From NCBI RefSeq assembly GCF_002118315.1, contig NZ_MTSZ01000001.1, positions 124,001 through 188,000 of the forward strand: DNA of 64,000 nucleotides, in the 5' to 3' direction. Every line of letters begins with the position of its first letter. The first letter of the stretch is position 1. The translations under genes were made by a program, and so were the position numbers. The notes under the pieces were generated by a model, which had not been told where the DNA came from, searched no databases, and worked only from the letters and a program-made list of their open reading frames with translations. This document shows, one piece after another, positions 35,083 through 44,130 of this stretch. This DNA comes from Kiloniella majae (GTDB taxonomy: Bacteria > Pseudomonadota > Alphaproteobacteria > Kiloniellales > Kiloniellaceae).

Positions 35083-35114
35083 AATAAAGGCCCTGCAAAA
35101 TGCAGAGCCTTTAT
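35083..35114 (-). terminator. terminator hairpin after 5'-nucleotidase gene
   Basis: ATAAAGGC (35084-35091) pairs with GCCTTTAT (35107-35114), and CTGCA/TGCAG forms the upper stem. On the minus strand the hairpin ends in a U-rich CTTTATTATG. Confidence 0.6.
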
Positions 35115-35151
35115 GAATTGCACACATCTAAAATATGAAGTCGTAGAGACC

Positions 35152-36777
35152 CTATTCCTGAGCAGTAATCCGTCCTGAAACAGTTCCCTCTACAGGGCTA
35201 TTCACTGTAATATAACCAGCAAGGGCATCTTCCAGACTTGGTCCAAAGTCATAAGCATCAATAGCGTGATCTGCCAAAACGCTGTATCCGTCACCACCAT
35301 TACGAACATAGTTATTTGTTACCATGCTGTAGATTTTGGTTTCGTCCAGAGCAACAAAACCATCCTTCTCGTTGCCAACCTCAACAGAGACAACACGTGA
35401 ACCCGGTTCGGCTTTTGGATCCCAAGTATAGCGAGCTCCTGAAAGCTGTGGGAAGCGACCTGCGCCTTCTTCTACTTTTGACAGGCCATTTTCAAGTGCT
35501 TCAATGAAATGCACACCTTTCAGCTTGAAAGTCGCAATTGTATTCTGGAACGGCAGAACAGTCAGTACTTCGCCCATTGTCACAGGGCCTGCATCAATAG
35601 AAGCACGCACACCACCACCATTCTGAAGTGCGATTACAGCATCACCACCAGTGGAATTCACACGAGCAAGCATTGCATCTGCAACCATGTTTGCCATTGC
35701 ACATTCGCCTGCACGACAGGCTGATCTGGATCCATCAATCACGCTTGACGCAGATCCCACTTCCCGCTTCTGGATCTCATCCAATGGCTTGTTAAGTTCA
35801 GCAATACGAGCCTGCATCTTGGCATCTTCCGGATAAGACTGGTCCAGAAGCACCGTATCCCCGCTCCAGCCTTTTAGATTACCTTCATCGTCAAACGTCA
35901 GATTAAGCTCACCCATAAACTTGGAATAGGCATAGGCCTGTACAATTGGAACCTTCTTGCCGTCAGGGGCAGTTTCAACAACCGGATAAGGCCCTTCGGC
36001 ACGATCATTGGAGTTGGAAAGCAGGGTATGACTATGGCCCCCAACGATAACATCAACACCTGTCAATTGTTTAGCCACCTGTTTATCACGTGGAACACCC
36101 AAGTGACTCAGCAAGATAATCTTGTTAACACCCTGTGCCTGCATTTGATCAACAATTGGCTGCACTGCATTTGCAGTATCAAAGAAAGTGATATCGTCAC
36201 CCGGGCTAGAAGTCTCGTCAGTATCTTCCGCCAGCGCACCAATAATACCAATCTTTTCGCCACCACGCTCCAGAACAATAGAAGTTCCGTATTTACCACG
36301 CAGGACTGAACCTGGTGCAGCAATTGTATTCGCCCCAACAATCGGGAAGTTGGCTTTTTCAATAAAGTTCAGGAAAACATCCGGGCCGTCATCAAATTCG
36401 TGATTACCAATGGTCATGACATCAAAACCAGTCATGTTCATCAACTCAACAGCGGCCTGGCCCTTGTAATTTGTATAGAACAGTGACCCTTGAAATTGGT
36501 CACCAGCATCAAGAACCAGCACATTGCCACCTTTGGCTTCCAAGGCAGCACGACGATCATTCAATGCCTTTGAAACACGGGCAAACCCACCAAAACATTT
36601 GCCTTCAGCAAGATCTTCTTCCCCACAAGTGGAATCATACTTGTTCACAGGCAAAATACGCGAATGTAAATCATTAATATGTAAAATGTTTAAGGAATAA
36701 TCAGCCTGCGCAGGTGCTGTCATCAGACATAGCCCGGTCGCAATAGCCGCCGCTCCGGAGAGGTGCTTTAACATCAT
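35152..36777 (-). CDS. secreted 5'-nucleotidase / UDP-sugar hydrolase family protein
   Basis: 541 residues (540 if Met2 at 36774, which has the better spacing from GGGAG, is used). A signal peptide ends at APAQA, giving a periplasmic protein. The metallophosphatase domain has INDLHSR, DAGDQFQGS, GNHEFDDG, LLSHLG and GGHSHT, which supply the dinuclear-metal ligands. The C-terminal 5'-nucleotidase domain has NGGGVRASI and NNYVRNGGDGY, which form the nucleoside-stacking site. It hydrolyses extracellular nucleotides to nucleosides and phosphate. It is a plausible supplier of pyrimidine and purine nucleosides for the neighbouring catabolic genes, though not in their operon. Confidence 0.93.
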   Translation of the reverse strand: MMLKHLSGAAAIATGLCLMTAPAQADYSLNILHINDLHSRILPVNKYDSTCGEEDLAEGKCFGGFARVSKALNDRRAALEAKGGNVLVLDAGDQFQGSLFYTNYKGQAAVELMNMTGFDVMTIGNHEFDDGPDVFLNFIEKANFPIVGANTIAAPGSVLRGKYGTSIVLERGGEKIGIIGALAEDTDETSSPGDDITFFDTANAVQPIVDQMQAQGVNKIILLSHLGVPRDKQVAKQLTGVDVIVGGHSHTLLSNSNDRAEGPYPVVETAPDGKKVPIVQAYAYSKFMGELNLTFDDEGNLKGWSGDTVLLDQSYPEDAKMQARIAELNKPLDEIQKREVGSASSVIDGSRSACRAGECAMANMVADAMLARVNSTGGDAVIALQNGGGVRASIDAGPVTMGEVLTVLPFQNTIATFKLKGVHFIEALENGLSKVEEGAGRFPQLSGARYTWDPKAEPGSRVVSVEVGNEKDGFVALDETKIYSMVTNNYVRNGGDGYSVLADHAIDAYDFGPSLEDALAGYITVNSPVEGTVSGRITAQE

Positions 36778-37084
36778 GAAACTCCCAAAAAGTTATTCTT
36801 GTTACCCAAAAAACGTTATTTTTATAAGGGAGAAAGAGTAAAAGCCTTTTACCGTTCAGTCCACTGATAATTGTGAAAAATCAGTGCAAACTGACACCAA
36901 AATAACCAAGTATCAAACACTTCATTATTCGATTAAACTTTGAAACAGTTCCAACTTTCCGTTTGACGATCTTTTTAGTTCTTTATGAGGCACCACGGTC
37001 ACGACACCGGAAAAGGGCAAAGACTTTTGCGCCCATAGAGAGAGCTCCTGTGATTATATTGTTTTAAGCTTAGTACATAAGCAA
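36778..37084. other. non-coding interval between nucleotidase and ABC importer genes
   Basis: This AT-rich stretch must carry the nucleotidase promoter on the minus strand. I see no gene, and no palindrome matching the operators found elsewhere in the window. Confidence 0.5.
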
Positions 37085-37114
37085 AACAGGTCACCTAAAT
37101 TCAGGTGACCTGTT
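37085..37114 (-). terminator. terminator of the hydantoinase/NMT1-type ABC operon
   Basis: AACAGGTCACCT (37085-37096) pairs perfectly with AGGTGACCTGTT (37103-37114) around a 6-nt loop. On the minus strand it runs into TTTTGCTT. Confidence 0.85.
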
Positions 37115-37155
37115 CTCATAACATCAGCAATCTTGCTCAGATTATCAAATCAGCT

Positions 37156-38145
37156 TTATTTAATGGCATCGACCACTGCATGGGTCCAAGCGCCTTCGGG
37201 TTTTTTCGTGATCACAGGATCAGAACCACCACCTAGAAGAGTGTTTACTGTACGCTCGTAATCCGCAGGATCTAGCTTACCATCAGAACCTGATGTCAAC
37301 TTGTTGATTTCACCCATCATACGAACCTGATGTTTTTCTGTCTGCGCACCTGTTGCATCATTTTCCAGCACAATTTCCGCAGCTTCTTCCGGGTGGTTAC
37401 GTGCATAGTCCCACCCCTTCATGCTAGCGGAAACAAAACGTGCCATCTTATCAACAAAAGCAGCATCCTTTAGATTGTCTTCGAGAACATAAAGACCATC
37501 TTCCAATGTTGCGACGCCCTGTTCTTCATATTTGAAAACAACAAGCTCGTCAGCGGGAATACCCGCATCAATAATCTGCCAATACTCATTGTAGGTCATT
37601 GTGGAAACACAATCAGCCTGCTTTTGAAGAATTGGATCAACGTTGAAACCCTGCTTTAAAACGGAAACACCTTCAGCCCCACCACTGGTCGGTATTTGCA
37701 GTTTCGACATCCAGCTCAGGAAAGGATACTCGTTTCCAAAGAACCAGACGCCCAGAGTTTTTCCTTTGAAATCGTCCGGGGATGTTATGCCTGTTTCTTT
37801 ACGACAGGTCAGCATCATCCCCGATGTTTTAAAGGGCTGTGCAATGTTTACCAGCGCAACACCTTTTTCACGGGAAGCCAAAGCAGATGGCATCCAGTCA
37901 ACAATAACGTCTGCTCCACCGCCAGCAATAACCTGTGGTGGGGCAATGTCCGGACCACCGGGTTTAATGTTCACATCAAGATCGGCATCGTCATAGAAGC
38001 CTTTTTCTTTCGCAACGTAATAGCCCGCGAACTGTGCCTGCGTTACCCACTTTAGCTGCAGATTTACGGTATCAGCAGCCTGTGCAGCACCGCCAGCAAC
38101 TCCAAAAGCTACAGCAGCAACAGCACCCAATAACAGTTTCTTCAT
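37156..38145 (-). CDS. THI5/NMT1-type ABC transporter substrate-binding protein, candidate pyrimidine binder
   Basis: 329 residues from MKKLLLGAVAAVAFG, with a signal peptide ending GAAQAA. The ATG at 38145 has GGGAGAAAATA immediately upstream; the longer frame to 38283 overlaps the permease gene and is rejected. The NMT1/THI5-like fold is shown by LQLKWVTQAQFAGYYVAKEKGFYDDADL, GADVIVDWMPSAL and TLGVWFFGNEYPF. Relatives bind thiamine-precursor pyrimidines or riboflavin. Here the operon encodes dihydropyrimidinase and carbamoyl-beta-alanine hydrolase, so uracil, thymine or dihydropyrimidines are the inferred ligands. Last gene of the operon. Confidence 0.88.
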   Translation of the reverse strand: MKKLLLGAVAAVAFGVAGGAAQAADTVNLQLKWVTQAQFAGYYVAKEKGFYDDADLDVNIKPGGPDIAPPQVIAGGGADVIVDWMPSALASREKGVALVNIAQPFKTSGMMLTCRKETGITSPDDFKGKTLGVWFFGNEYPFLSWMSKLQIPTSGGAEGVSVLKQGFNVDPILQKQADCVSTMTYNEYWQIIDAGIPADELVVFKYEEQGVATLEDGLYVLEDNLKDAAFVDKMARFVSASMKGWDYARNHPEEAAEIVLENDATGAQTEKHQVRMMGEINKLTSGSDGKLDPADYERTVNTLLGGGSDPVITKKPEGAWTHAVVDAIK

Positions 38146-38197
38146 TATTTTCTCCCTGTTGTGGTTCCATCTCAGCAAAACAGAATAATCCAACGGA

Positions 38198-39331
38198 TTA
38201 GCGACTGCTTCGAAAGGACGGATGCCAAAAAGTACATGCCCGTTCAATAACGACCATGATTCCATAAAAAGCAGTACCGGCAAGCGCAGCTACTGCAATC
38301 TCAGCCCAGACCATATCGACGTTCATACGGCCTACTTCGGTTGAAATACGAAACCCCATACCAACAATTGGTGTCCCGAAGAACTCGGCAACAATGGCCC
38401 CAATCATGGCAAGGGTAGAATTGATTTTCAAAGCATTGAAAACAAATGGTAATGCCGACGGCAAACGAAGCTTAATCAAACTTTGCCAATAACTCGCTGC
38501 ATAGGTTTTCATCATATCTTTTTCGATAGAGGACGTAATAGACAAGCCAGCTACAGTGTTAACCAGCATCGGGAAGAAAGTCATGATAATGACCACTGCC
38601 GCCTTTGAGTGCCAGTCAAAACCAAACCACATCACCATAATCGGCGCGACCCCGATAATAGGTAAAGCACTGACGAGATTACCGATCGGCAGCAACCCGC
38701 GCTGCAAGAAAGGACTTCGATCAATCAGGATCGCAATAATAAAAGCGCTACCACAGCCGAGAATATAACCGATCAAAACTGCTTTCAAAAAGGTTTGTTG
38801 GAAATCTGCCCACAAAATATCCGTAGAAGCCATAAAGCGCGCGCCGATCATACTCGGCGGAGGCAACAGGACCGTTGGTATTTGTAACCCGCGAACCACA
38901 AGCTCCCAAAGCAACAGCAACCAAACGCCAAACAGCACAGGTACCACAATACTGTAGAAGCGTTTTGCGGTCGGTGTTTTCGTCTTTTTCGCAGACAACT
39001 GATCAACCAACAGCCAAGCCATGAGCCATGAAGATACCACAAGACACCAGAAACCGGACGCTAAGTGCTGATCAGCCACATCTAGGCGGGAAAGAAGCAT
39101 CCATGCCCCGACATGAGGTAATATCACCAAGACCAGATCAGCCTTTAAGCCCTTTAACCGATTAAGAAGCACCGCCACGGAAGCCAGCATGGAAACAATT
39201 GCAAAAGCTGTTAGCCCACTGTCACTCCACAAAGAGACAGCTTCACCATTTAGTTCGCCCAATGGAAAAAACAAAGCCAGAATAGAAAGCACACCACTTA
39301 GGATAGCGAGTGATTGTCGAAAACTAATCAT
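38198..39331 (-). CDS. ABC transporter permease with N-terminal membrane extension
   Basis: 377 residues. The C-terminal ~240 residues are a SsuC/TauC/ThiX-type permease (LPPPSMIGARFMASTDILWADFQQT, coupling loop KTYAASYWQSLIKLRLPSALP). The first ~125 residues add about four hydrophobic segments not usual in this family, where proteins are near 250-280 residues. The extension is followed by a KKTKT linker. It overlaps the preceding permease by 4 bp and so probably forms a heterodimer with it. Confidence 0.88.
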   Translation of the reverse strand: MISFRQSLAILSGVLSILALFFPLGELNGEAVSLWSDSGLTAFAIVSMLASVAVLLNRLKGLKADLVLVILPHVGAWMLLSRLDVADQHLASGFWCLVVSSWLMAWLLVDQLSAKKTKTPTAKRFYSIVVPVLFGVWLLLLWELVVRGLQIPTVLLPPPSMIGARFMASTDILWADFQQTFLKAVLIGYILGCGSAFIIAILIDRSPFLQRGLLPIGNLVSALPIIGVAPIMVMWFGFDWHSKAAVVIIMTFFPMLVNTVAGLSITSSIEKDMMKTYAASYWQSLIKLRLPSALPFVFNALKINSTLAMIGAIVAEFFGTPIVGMGFRISTEVGRMNVDMVWAEIAVAALAGTAFYGIMVVIERACTFWHPSFRSSR

Positions 39332-40257
39332 TGTGCCATCCCCATTTTTTTGAGGACAACTTTATTGGAAATACCAACCAGAGAAACCAATCCAGCCGCA
39401 AGTAAGGCAGCAGCAATTAAAGCCGACCAGATCTGAATGGTTTGTCCGTAATAAGAACCAGCCAACAGTCTGGCCCCTAAACCTTCGACAGCACCAGTAG
39501 GGAGTTCACCAACGATTGCCCCGACAAGGCTGGTCGCTATGGCAACCTTCATTCCGGTAAAGAGGTAAGGTACGGAAGATGGCCAGCGTAATTTCCAGAA
39601 AAGGTCCCAGTTGGACGCATTGTAGGTCCGCATAAGATCAAGGTGAATAACTTCTGGAGAACGCAGCCCCTTTACAATCCCCACAGTAATGGGAAAGAAG
39701 CTGAGATACGTGGCAATAAAGGCTTTGGGTAAAATACCCTGAATACCGATTGCATTCAGAACAACAATAATCATTGGCGCAATTGCCAGAATAGGAATTG
39801 TTTGGGACGAAATAATCCACGGCATCAAGCTTTTATCCAGGCTCCGATTATGAACAATGCCTACCGCGAGCAAAATCCCCAGAACCGTCCCGATGATAAA
39901 ACCAAGTAACGTTGTAGAGAGTGTAATCCAGCTGTGATAAACAAGCGATCTTTTTGACGTTACTTTCTTCAGGATTGTTGTCTTGTATAGTTCAACCACA
40001 ACCTGATCCGGTGCTGGCAAGACAGGGCGCTCTTGTGACAGCGTATCGCTAATCAACTGGCTTGTTGTCCATTCAACACTATTGCGTTTGTAAATTTCTT
40101 TCTGAAAAGGGCTGTTCAGCATAACAGCAGAGAAATACCAAATGGCAATAATTGCCATCACAATCACCAAGACAGGGCCCGTTTTCCCAGACATCAACCG
40201 AGACCACAGCCCCTGCCCCCCGGTAACACCGGGAGAAATCAGAGCATCAGTCGTCAT
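39328..40257 (-). CDS. ABC transporter permease (SsuC/TauC/ThiX type)
   Basis: 309 residues. TM1 is about 28-48, followed by a ~60-residue periplasmic segment. The permease core has the coupling loop RTYNASNWDLFWKLRWPSSVPYLFTG and VGAIVGELPTGAVEGLGARLL. It overlaps the ATPase gene by 11 bp and the next permease by 4 bp, implying translational coupling. The two permeases differ in sequence, as expected of a heterodimeric channel. Confidence 0.9.
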   Translation of the reverse strand: MTTDALISPGVTGGQGLWSRLMSGKTGPVLVIVMAIIAIWYFSAVMLNSPFQKEIYKRNSVEWTTSQLISDTLSQERPVLPAPDQVVVELYKTTILKKVTSKRSLVYHSWITLSTTLLGFIIGTVLGILLAVGIVHNRSLDKSLMPWIISSQTIPILAIAPMIIVVLNAIGIQGILPKAFIATYLSFFPITVGIVKGLRSPEVIHLDLMRTYNASNWDLFWKLRWPSSVPYLFTGMKVAIATSLVGAIVGELPTGAVEGLGARLLAGSYYGQTIQIWSALIAAALLAAGLVSLVGISNKVVLKKMGMAQ

Positions 40258-41170
40258 AGCTATGCCCTTCCTTTAAGCCTTCGCGTACCCGATGGGCAAT
40301 TTCCAGAAATTCCGGTGCCTCCCGAATATCCAATCCGCGATCACGTGGAAGATTGCAATCTATCACATCGTAAATACGCCCCGGCCTTGGGGACATGACC
40401 ACAATTTTAGAAGACAGAAAAACAGCTTCCGGGATCGAGTGGGTCACAAACAGAACTGTTTTGTCGGTTTTATCCCACAAACGCAAAAGCTGTTCGTTCA
40501 AATGATCACGGACAATTTCATCCAAAGCTCCAAAAGGCTCATCCATTAGCAGTAGCTCTGGATCAAAAGAAAGTGCACGCGCAATAGAAGCCCGCTGTTG
40601 CATACCACCAGAAAGCTGCCAGGGATATTTTTTATCAAAGCCCGAAAGATTTACCAGTTCCATATTACGCGCAATTCGATCCTGTCGTTCGGACTTGGGA
40701 ATTCCCATAACTTCCAGTGGTAAGGATATATTACCTGCAATCGTCCGCCACGGATAAAGCGCGGGAGCCTGAAAAACATATCCGTAGTCCCGATTAAGCC
40801 GAGCCTGTTGTGCGCTAACGCCATTGACCCAGAGTTCGCCGCCAGTAGGTTGTTCCAGATCAGCAACCGCCCGGAGCAAAGTCGTTTTACCGCATCCCGA
40901 AGGTCCGATAAAAGAAACAAAATCCCCCTGATTAATAGTGAGATCAATATCAGACAACGCATGAACTGGCCCGTCATTCGTCTCAAAAGTAAGCGACAGT
41001 CCTTTGATATTAATAACAGAATTCGCACTCTGTTCCTGACTGCTAGTCCCTGTCTCTGGACTCATCCCGTTTGTATCCATTTTTTCTGCCTGTCCGGTCG
41101 TTCCCTGTTTGGTACCCTCGGCGACGCCAGTTGCATTCCCATTTGTATTTATGGCTGTAGATTGCAGCAT
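40247..41170 (-). CDS. ABC transporter ATPase (SsuB/TauB/ThiZ type)
   Basis: 307 residues: Walker A GPSGCGKTT, signature LSGGMQQRASIARAL, Walker B LLLMDEPFGALD and H-loop FVTHS. About 50 polar, Thr/Gly/Asn/Gln-rich residues precede the domain. This extension is probably translated, because GGGAG lies seven nucleotides before the ATG at 41170, but it has no recognisable function. It lies 147 bp after dihydropyrimidinase on the same strand; a 10-bp hairpin (41229-41257) sits in that gap. Confidence 0.9.
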   Translation of the reverse strand: MLQSTAINTNGNATGVAEGTKQGTTGQAEKMDTNGMSPETGTSSQEQSANSVINIKGLSLTFETNDGPVHALSDIDLTINQGDFVSFIGPSGCGKTTLLRAVADLEQPTGGELWVNGVSAQQARLNRDYGYVFQAPALYPWRTIAGNISLPLEVMGIPKSERQDRIARNMELVNLSGFDKKYPWQLSGGMQQRASIARALSFDPELLLMDEPFGALDEIVRDHLNEQLLRLWDKTDKTVLFVTHSIPEAVFLSSKIVVMSPRPGRIYDVIDCNLPRDRGLDIREAPEFLEIAHRVREGLKEGHSYDD

Positions 41171-41317
41171 GGCATTACTCCCTGTGTATAGAACTCTGTC
41201 TTTAGTGACAGTTATCGTTCTTGTTTTGGAGTGGCGTAAAGTTAGGCTACGCCACTCTTTATTTTATCACTGAAATCAATTCAGCTTGTTCCTACCGCTA
41301 GAAACTAACGGGCATAT

Positions 41318-42772
41318 CTATACACCAGCCGGCATATTTTCAGCTTTGCGTTCCACTTTACGCGGTGCAGTGATTTCTTTCCACTTGGAAAGTGCTTTAT
41401 TTACGGCCGGGTATGAATCTCTCGCAACAAATTCACCATGACCGGGTTCAGCCTTAACAGTGCTTTCTTCAACAGACACCTTACCCCGCGTCAGTGTAAA
41501 ACGTGGTAATCCGGTGACTTCCTTGCCTTCAAAGACATTGTATTCGATAACAGATTGCTGGTTCTTTGCCGTAATAGTTTTAGAGCGATTTGGATCCCAA
41601 ACCACCAAATCCGCATCGGCACCAACCATGACAGCGCCCTTCTTAGGGTACATGTTCAGGATTTTAGCTATGTTTGTTGACGTCACAGCCACAAACTCAT
41701 TCATAGTCAGACGCCCCGTTTGCACACCGTGGGTCCATAGCATCGGCATACGATCTTCCAAACCACCCGTACCATTTGGAATTTTGGTAAAATCGCCAAT
41801 TCCAAAACGCTTTTGTTCCGCTGTAAAGGCACAGTGATCTGTTGCCACAACCTGAAGTGATCCGGATTGCAGACCAGCCCAGAGGCTATCCTGGTGCTGT
41901 TTATTGCGGAAAGGCGGAGACATTACTCGTTGTGCAGAATGGTCCCAATCCGGGTGCGCATATTCGCTATCGTCCAGTGTCAGGTGCTGAATAAGCGGCT
42001 CACCAAAAACACGCATTCCTTTTTGACGTGCACGGCGAATGGCTTCATGGGCCTGCTCACAGGATGTATGCACAATGTAAAGCGGTACACCAGCCATATC
42101 GGCAATCATAATCGCACGGTTAGCGGCTTCGCCTTCGACCTCTGGCGGTCTGGAATAGGAATGCGCTTCAGGACCGTTATTTCCTTCGGCTAGTAATTTT
42201 TGTTGCAAGGTCGCAACCACATCGCCGTTTTCGGCATGAACCAGAGGCATCGCCCCTAGGGCAGAGCAACGCTGGAAAGATGCAAACATCTCATCATCAT
42301 CAACCATCAACGCGCCTTTATAGGCCATGAAATGCTTGAAGGTATTAATCCCGCGACCAACGACTTCTTCCATTTCATTAAAGACTTTTTCGTCCCACCA
42401 GGTTACCGCCATGTGATAGGAATAGTCGGCACAGGCAGAGCCAGATTTTTGCTGCCAGATAGCCAGTGCTTCCATGAGGGACTGCCCTGGTGCAGGAAGG
42501 CAGAAATCAACCACCATGGTTGTCCCCCCTGCGAGACCAGCCCGCGTACCACTTTCGAAATTATCGGCAGAGTGCGTTCCCATGAACGGCATTTCAAGAT
42601 GCACATGGGGATCAATACCACCCGGCATAATATAACAGCCAGTAGCATCCAAAGTTTCATTGCCGGAAAGATTTTGCCCAATTTCGGTGATTTTACCGCC
42701 TTCGACCAAAACATCTGCTTCGTAAGATAAATCTGCGGTAACAACAGTACCGCCTTTGATAACTGTACTCAT
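41318..42772 (-). CDS. hydA: dihydropyrimidinase
   Basis: 484 residues, cyclic amidohydrolase with a binuclear zinc site: His56 and His58 (DPHVH), carboxylated Lys152 (FMAYKG), His in LVHAENGD, His in YIVHTSCEQ and Asp in VATDHCAF. It opens 5,6-dihydrouracil or dihydrothymine to N-carbamoyl-beta-alanine or N-carbamoyl-beta-aminoisobutyrate, the second step of the reductive pathway. It follows the amidohydrolase gene by 15 bp. PreT-PreA, the first step, is encoded 6 kb upstream. Confidence 0.95.
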   Translation of the reverse strand: MSTVIKGGTVVTADLSYEADVLVEGGKITEIGQNLSGNETLDATGCYIMPGGIDPHVHLEMPFMGTHSADNFESGTRAGLAGGTTMVVDFCLPAPGQSLMEALAIWQQKSGSACADYSYHMAVTWWDEKVFNEMEEVVGRGINTFKHFMAYKGALMVDDDEMFASFQRCSALGAMPLVHAENGDVVATLQQKLLAEGNNGPEAHSYSRPPEVEGEAANRAIMIADMAGVPLYIVHTSCEQAHEAIRRARQKGMRVFGEPLIQHLTLDDSEYAHPDWDHSAQRVMSPPFRNKQHQDSLWAGLQSGSLQVVATDHCAFTAEQKRFGIGDFTKIPNGTGGLEDRMPMLWTHGVQTGRLTMNEFVAVTSTNIAKILNMYPKKGAVMVGADADLVVWDPNRSKTITAKNQQSVIEYNVFEGKEVTGLPRFTLTRGKVSVEESTVKAEPGHGEFVARDSYPAVNKALSKWKEITAPRKVERKAENMPAGV

Positions 42773-42787
42773 AATTTTACCCTTTCT

Positions 42788-44038
42788 TTATTCTACGATT
42801 TCAGCGGTTTCAACAACGGCATGAAACAGAACATCAGCCCCCGCGCCAGCCCATTCCGGTGAAATTTCTTCGTCTTCGTTATGACTTAGTCCATCAACGC
42901 AAGGACACATCACCATTGCAGTTGGCGCAACTCGATTAACCCAACAGGCATCGTGTCCCGCACCGGAGACAATATCACGATGGGAATAACCAAGGCGAAC
43001 AGCTGCATTACGCACAGCAGAAACACACCCTTCGTCAAAGGTAACGGGATCAAAGGCACCAGCCTGTTCAATTTCCATAGTCAGACCAATTTCTTCGACA
43101 ATCTCGCGCCCTTCAAAACGCAAAGCCTGTTCCATAGCCGTGATCACATCTTTGTTCGGATGACGGAAATCGATGGTAAAGACAGTCTTTCCCGGGATGA
43201 TATTACGAGAATTAGGATAGACATCCATATGACCAATCGCCCCCACCGCATGCGGGGCATAACGCAGCGCAATATCATTTACCAGTTCGGTGATACGTGC
43301 AGCCCCGAGACCAGCATTTACCCGTTTAGGCATCGGTGTTGAACCTGTATGGCTTTCCTTACCTGTTAGCGTCACCTGTAACCAGTTCAACCCCTGACCA
43401 TGGGTCACAACGCCAATATCAACATTCTCGTCTTCGAGGATGGGTCCTTGTTCGATATGGAGTTCAAACATCGCGTGAAGTTTTCGTTCTCCAACAGGTT
43501 CGTCGCCGACAAAACCGATCCGCTTGAGTTCATCGCCAAATTTAAGACCTTCGGCGTCTTCACGGTCATAGGCCCAGTCTTGCGTATGAACACCGGCAAA
43601 TACACCTGATGCCAACATCGCAGGGGCAAAACGAGTGCCCTCTTCATTGGTCCAGTTTACGACCTCAATCGCGCGTTTGGTCTTAATCCCCATATCATTC
43701 AAACTGCGAACGATTTCCAGCCCCGCCAAGACGCCGAGGACACCGTCATACTTTCCGCCTGTAGGCTGCGTATCAAGGTGCGAGCCGACCATAACAGGCA
43801 AAAGACTTGGGTCTGTTCCTTCGTGGCGGGCAAACATATTCCCCATACTATCAATACCAACAGTCATGCCGGCGTCTTCACACCACCGTTTAAAGAGATG
43901 ACGCCCTTCGGCATCTTCATCGGTCAAGGTTTGGCGATTATTTCCTCCGCGAACCCCCGGACCAATTTTTGCCATTTCCATTAATGAATCCCATAACCGA
44001 GGGGAATTAATATGCATATTATCGGCTGGTTTGCTCAT
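42788..44038 (-). CDS. N-carbamoyl-beta-alanine amidohydrolase (M20 hydantoinase/carbamoylase family)
   Basis: 416 residues, M20/M28-type zinc amidohydrolase: GSHLDTQPTGGKYDGVLG with His/Asp ligands, NWTNEEGTRF, ELHIEQGPILE, a dimerisation lid with GKESHTGSTPM and AGHDACWV, then SHNEDEE. Allantoate amidohydrolase and L-carbamoylases share the fold; adjacency to dihydropyrimidinase favours carbamoyl-beta-alanine. Products are beta-alanine (or beta-aminoisobutyrate), CO2 and ammonia. Only 92 bp separate it from the mmsA stop and most of that is a terminator, leaving little room for a promoter. Confidence 0.92.
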   Translation of the reverse strand: MSKPADNMHINSPRLWDSLMEMAKIGPGVRGGNNRQTLTDEDAEGRHLFKRWCEDAGMTVGIDSMGNMFARHEGTDPSLLPVMVGSHLDTQPTGGKYDGVLGVLAGLEIVRSLNDMGIKTKRAIEVVNWTNEEGTRFAPAMLASGVFAGVHTQDWAYDREDAEGLKFGDELKRIGFVGDEPVGERKLHAMFELHIEQGPILEDENVDIGVVTHGQGLNWLQVTLTGKESHTGSTPMPKRVNAGLGAARITELVNDIALRYAPHAVGAIGHMDVYPNSRNIIPGKTVFTIDFRHPNKDVITAMEQALRFEGREIVEEIGLTMEIEQAGAFDPVTFDEGCVSAVRNAAVRLGYSHRDIVSGAGHDACWVNRVAPTAMVMCPCVDGLSHNEDEEISPEWAGAGADVLFHAVVETAEIVE

Positions 44039-44082
44039 GATAAGCTCCCTGAAAATACTTTTTTGTTCTTTTACGTTCTATT

Positions 44083-44124
44083 AAAAAAGGCATCGGGATC
44101 AGCCAGCTGACCTATCCCGATGCC
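44083..44124 (-). terminator. strong terminator of mmsA
   Basis: On the minus strand GGCATCGGGAT (complement of 44114-44124) pairs with ATCCCGATGCC (complement of 44089-44099) and is followed by a six-T run (complement of 44083-44088). Confidence 0.92.
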
Positions 44125-44130
44125 CTTATT

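Noticed and set aside
38146-38283. 46-residue N-terminal extension of the THI5/NMT1-type binding protein
   Set aside because: It overlaps the permease gene and would bury the signal peptide; the ATG at 38145 has a strong ribosome-binding site.
41229-41257. Terminator between dihydropyrimidinase and ABC ATPase genes
   Set aside because: A 10-bp stem is present but the U-rich tract is on the opposite strand from transcription, so it was not called as a terminator of this operon.
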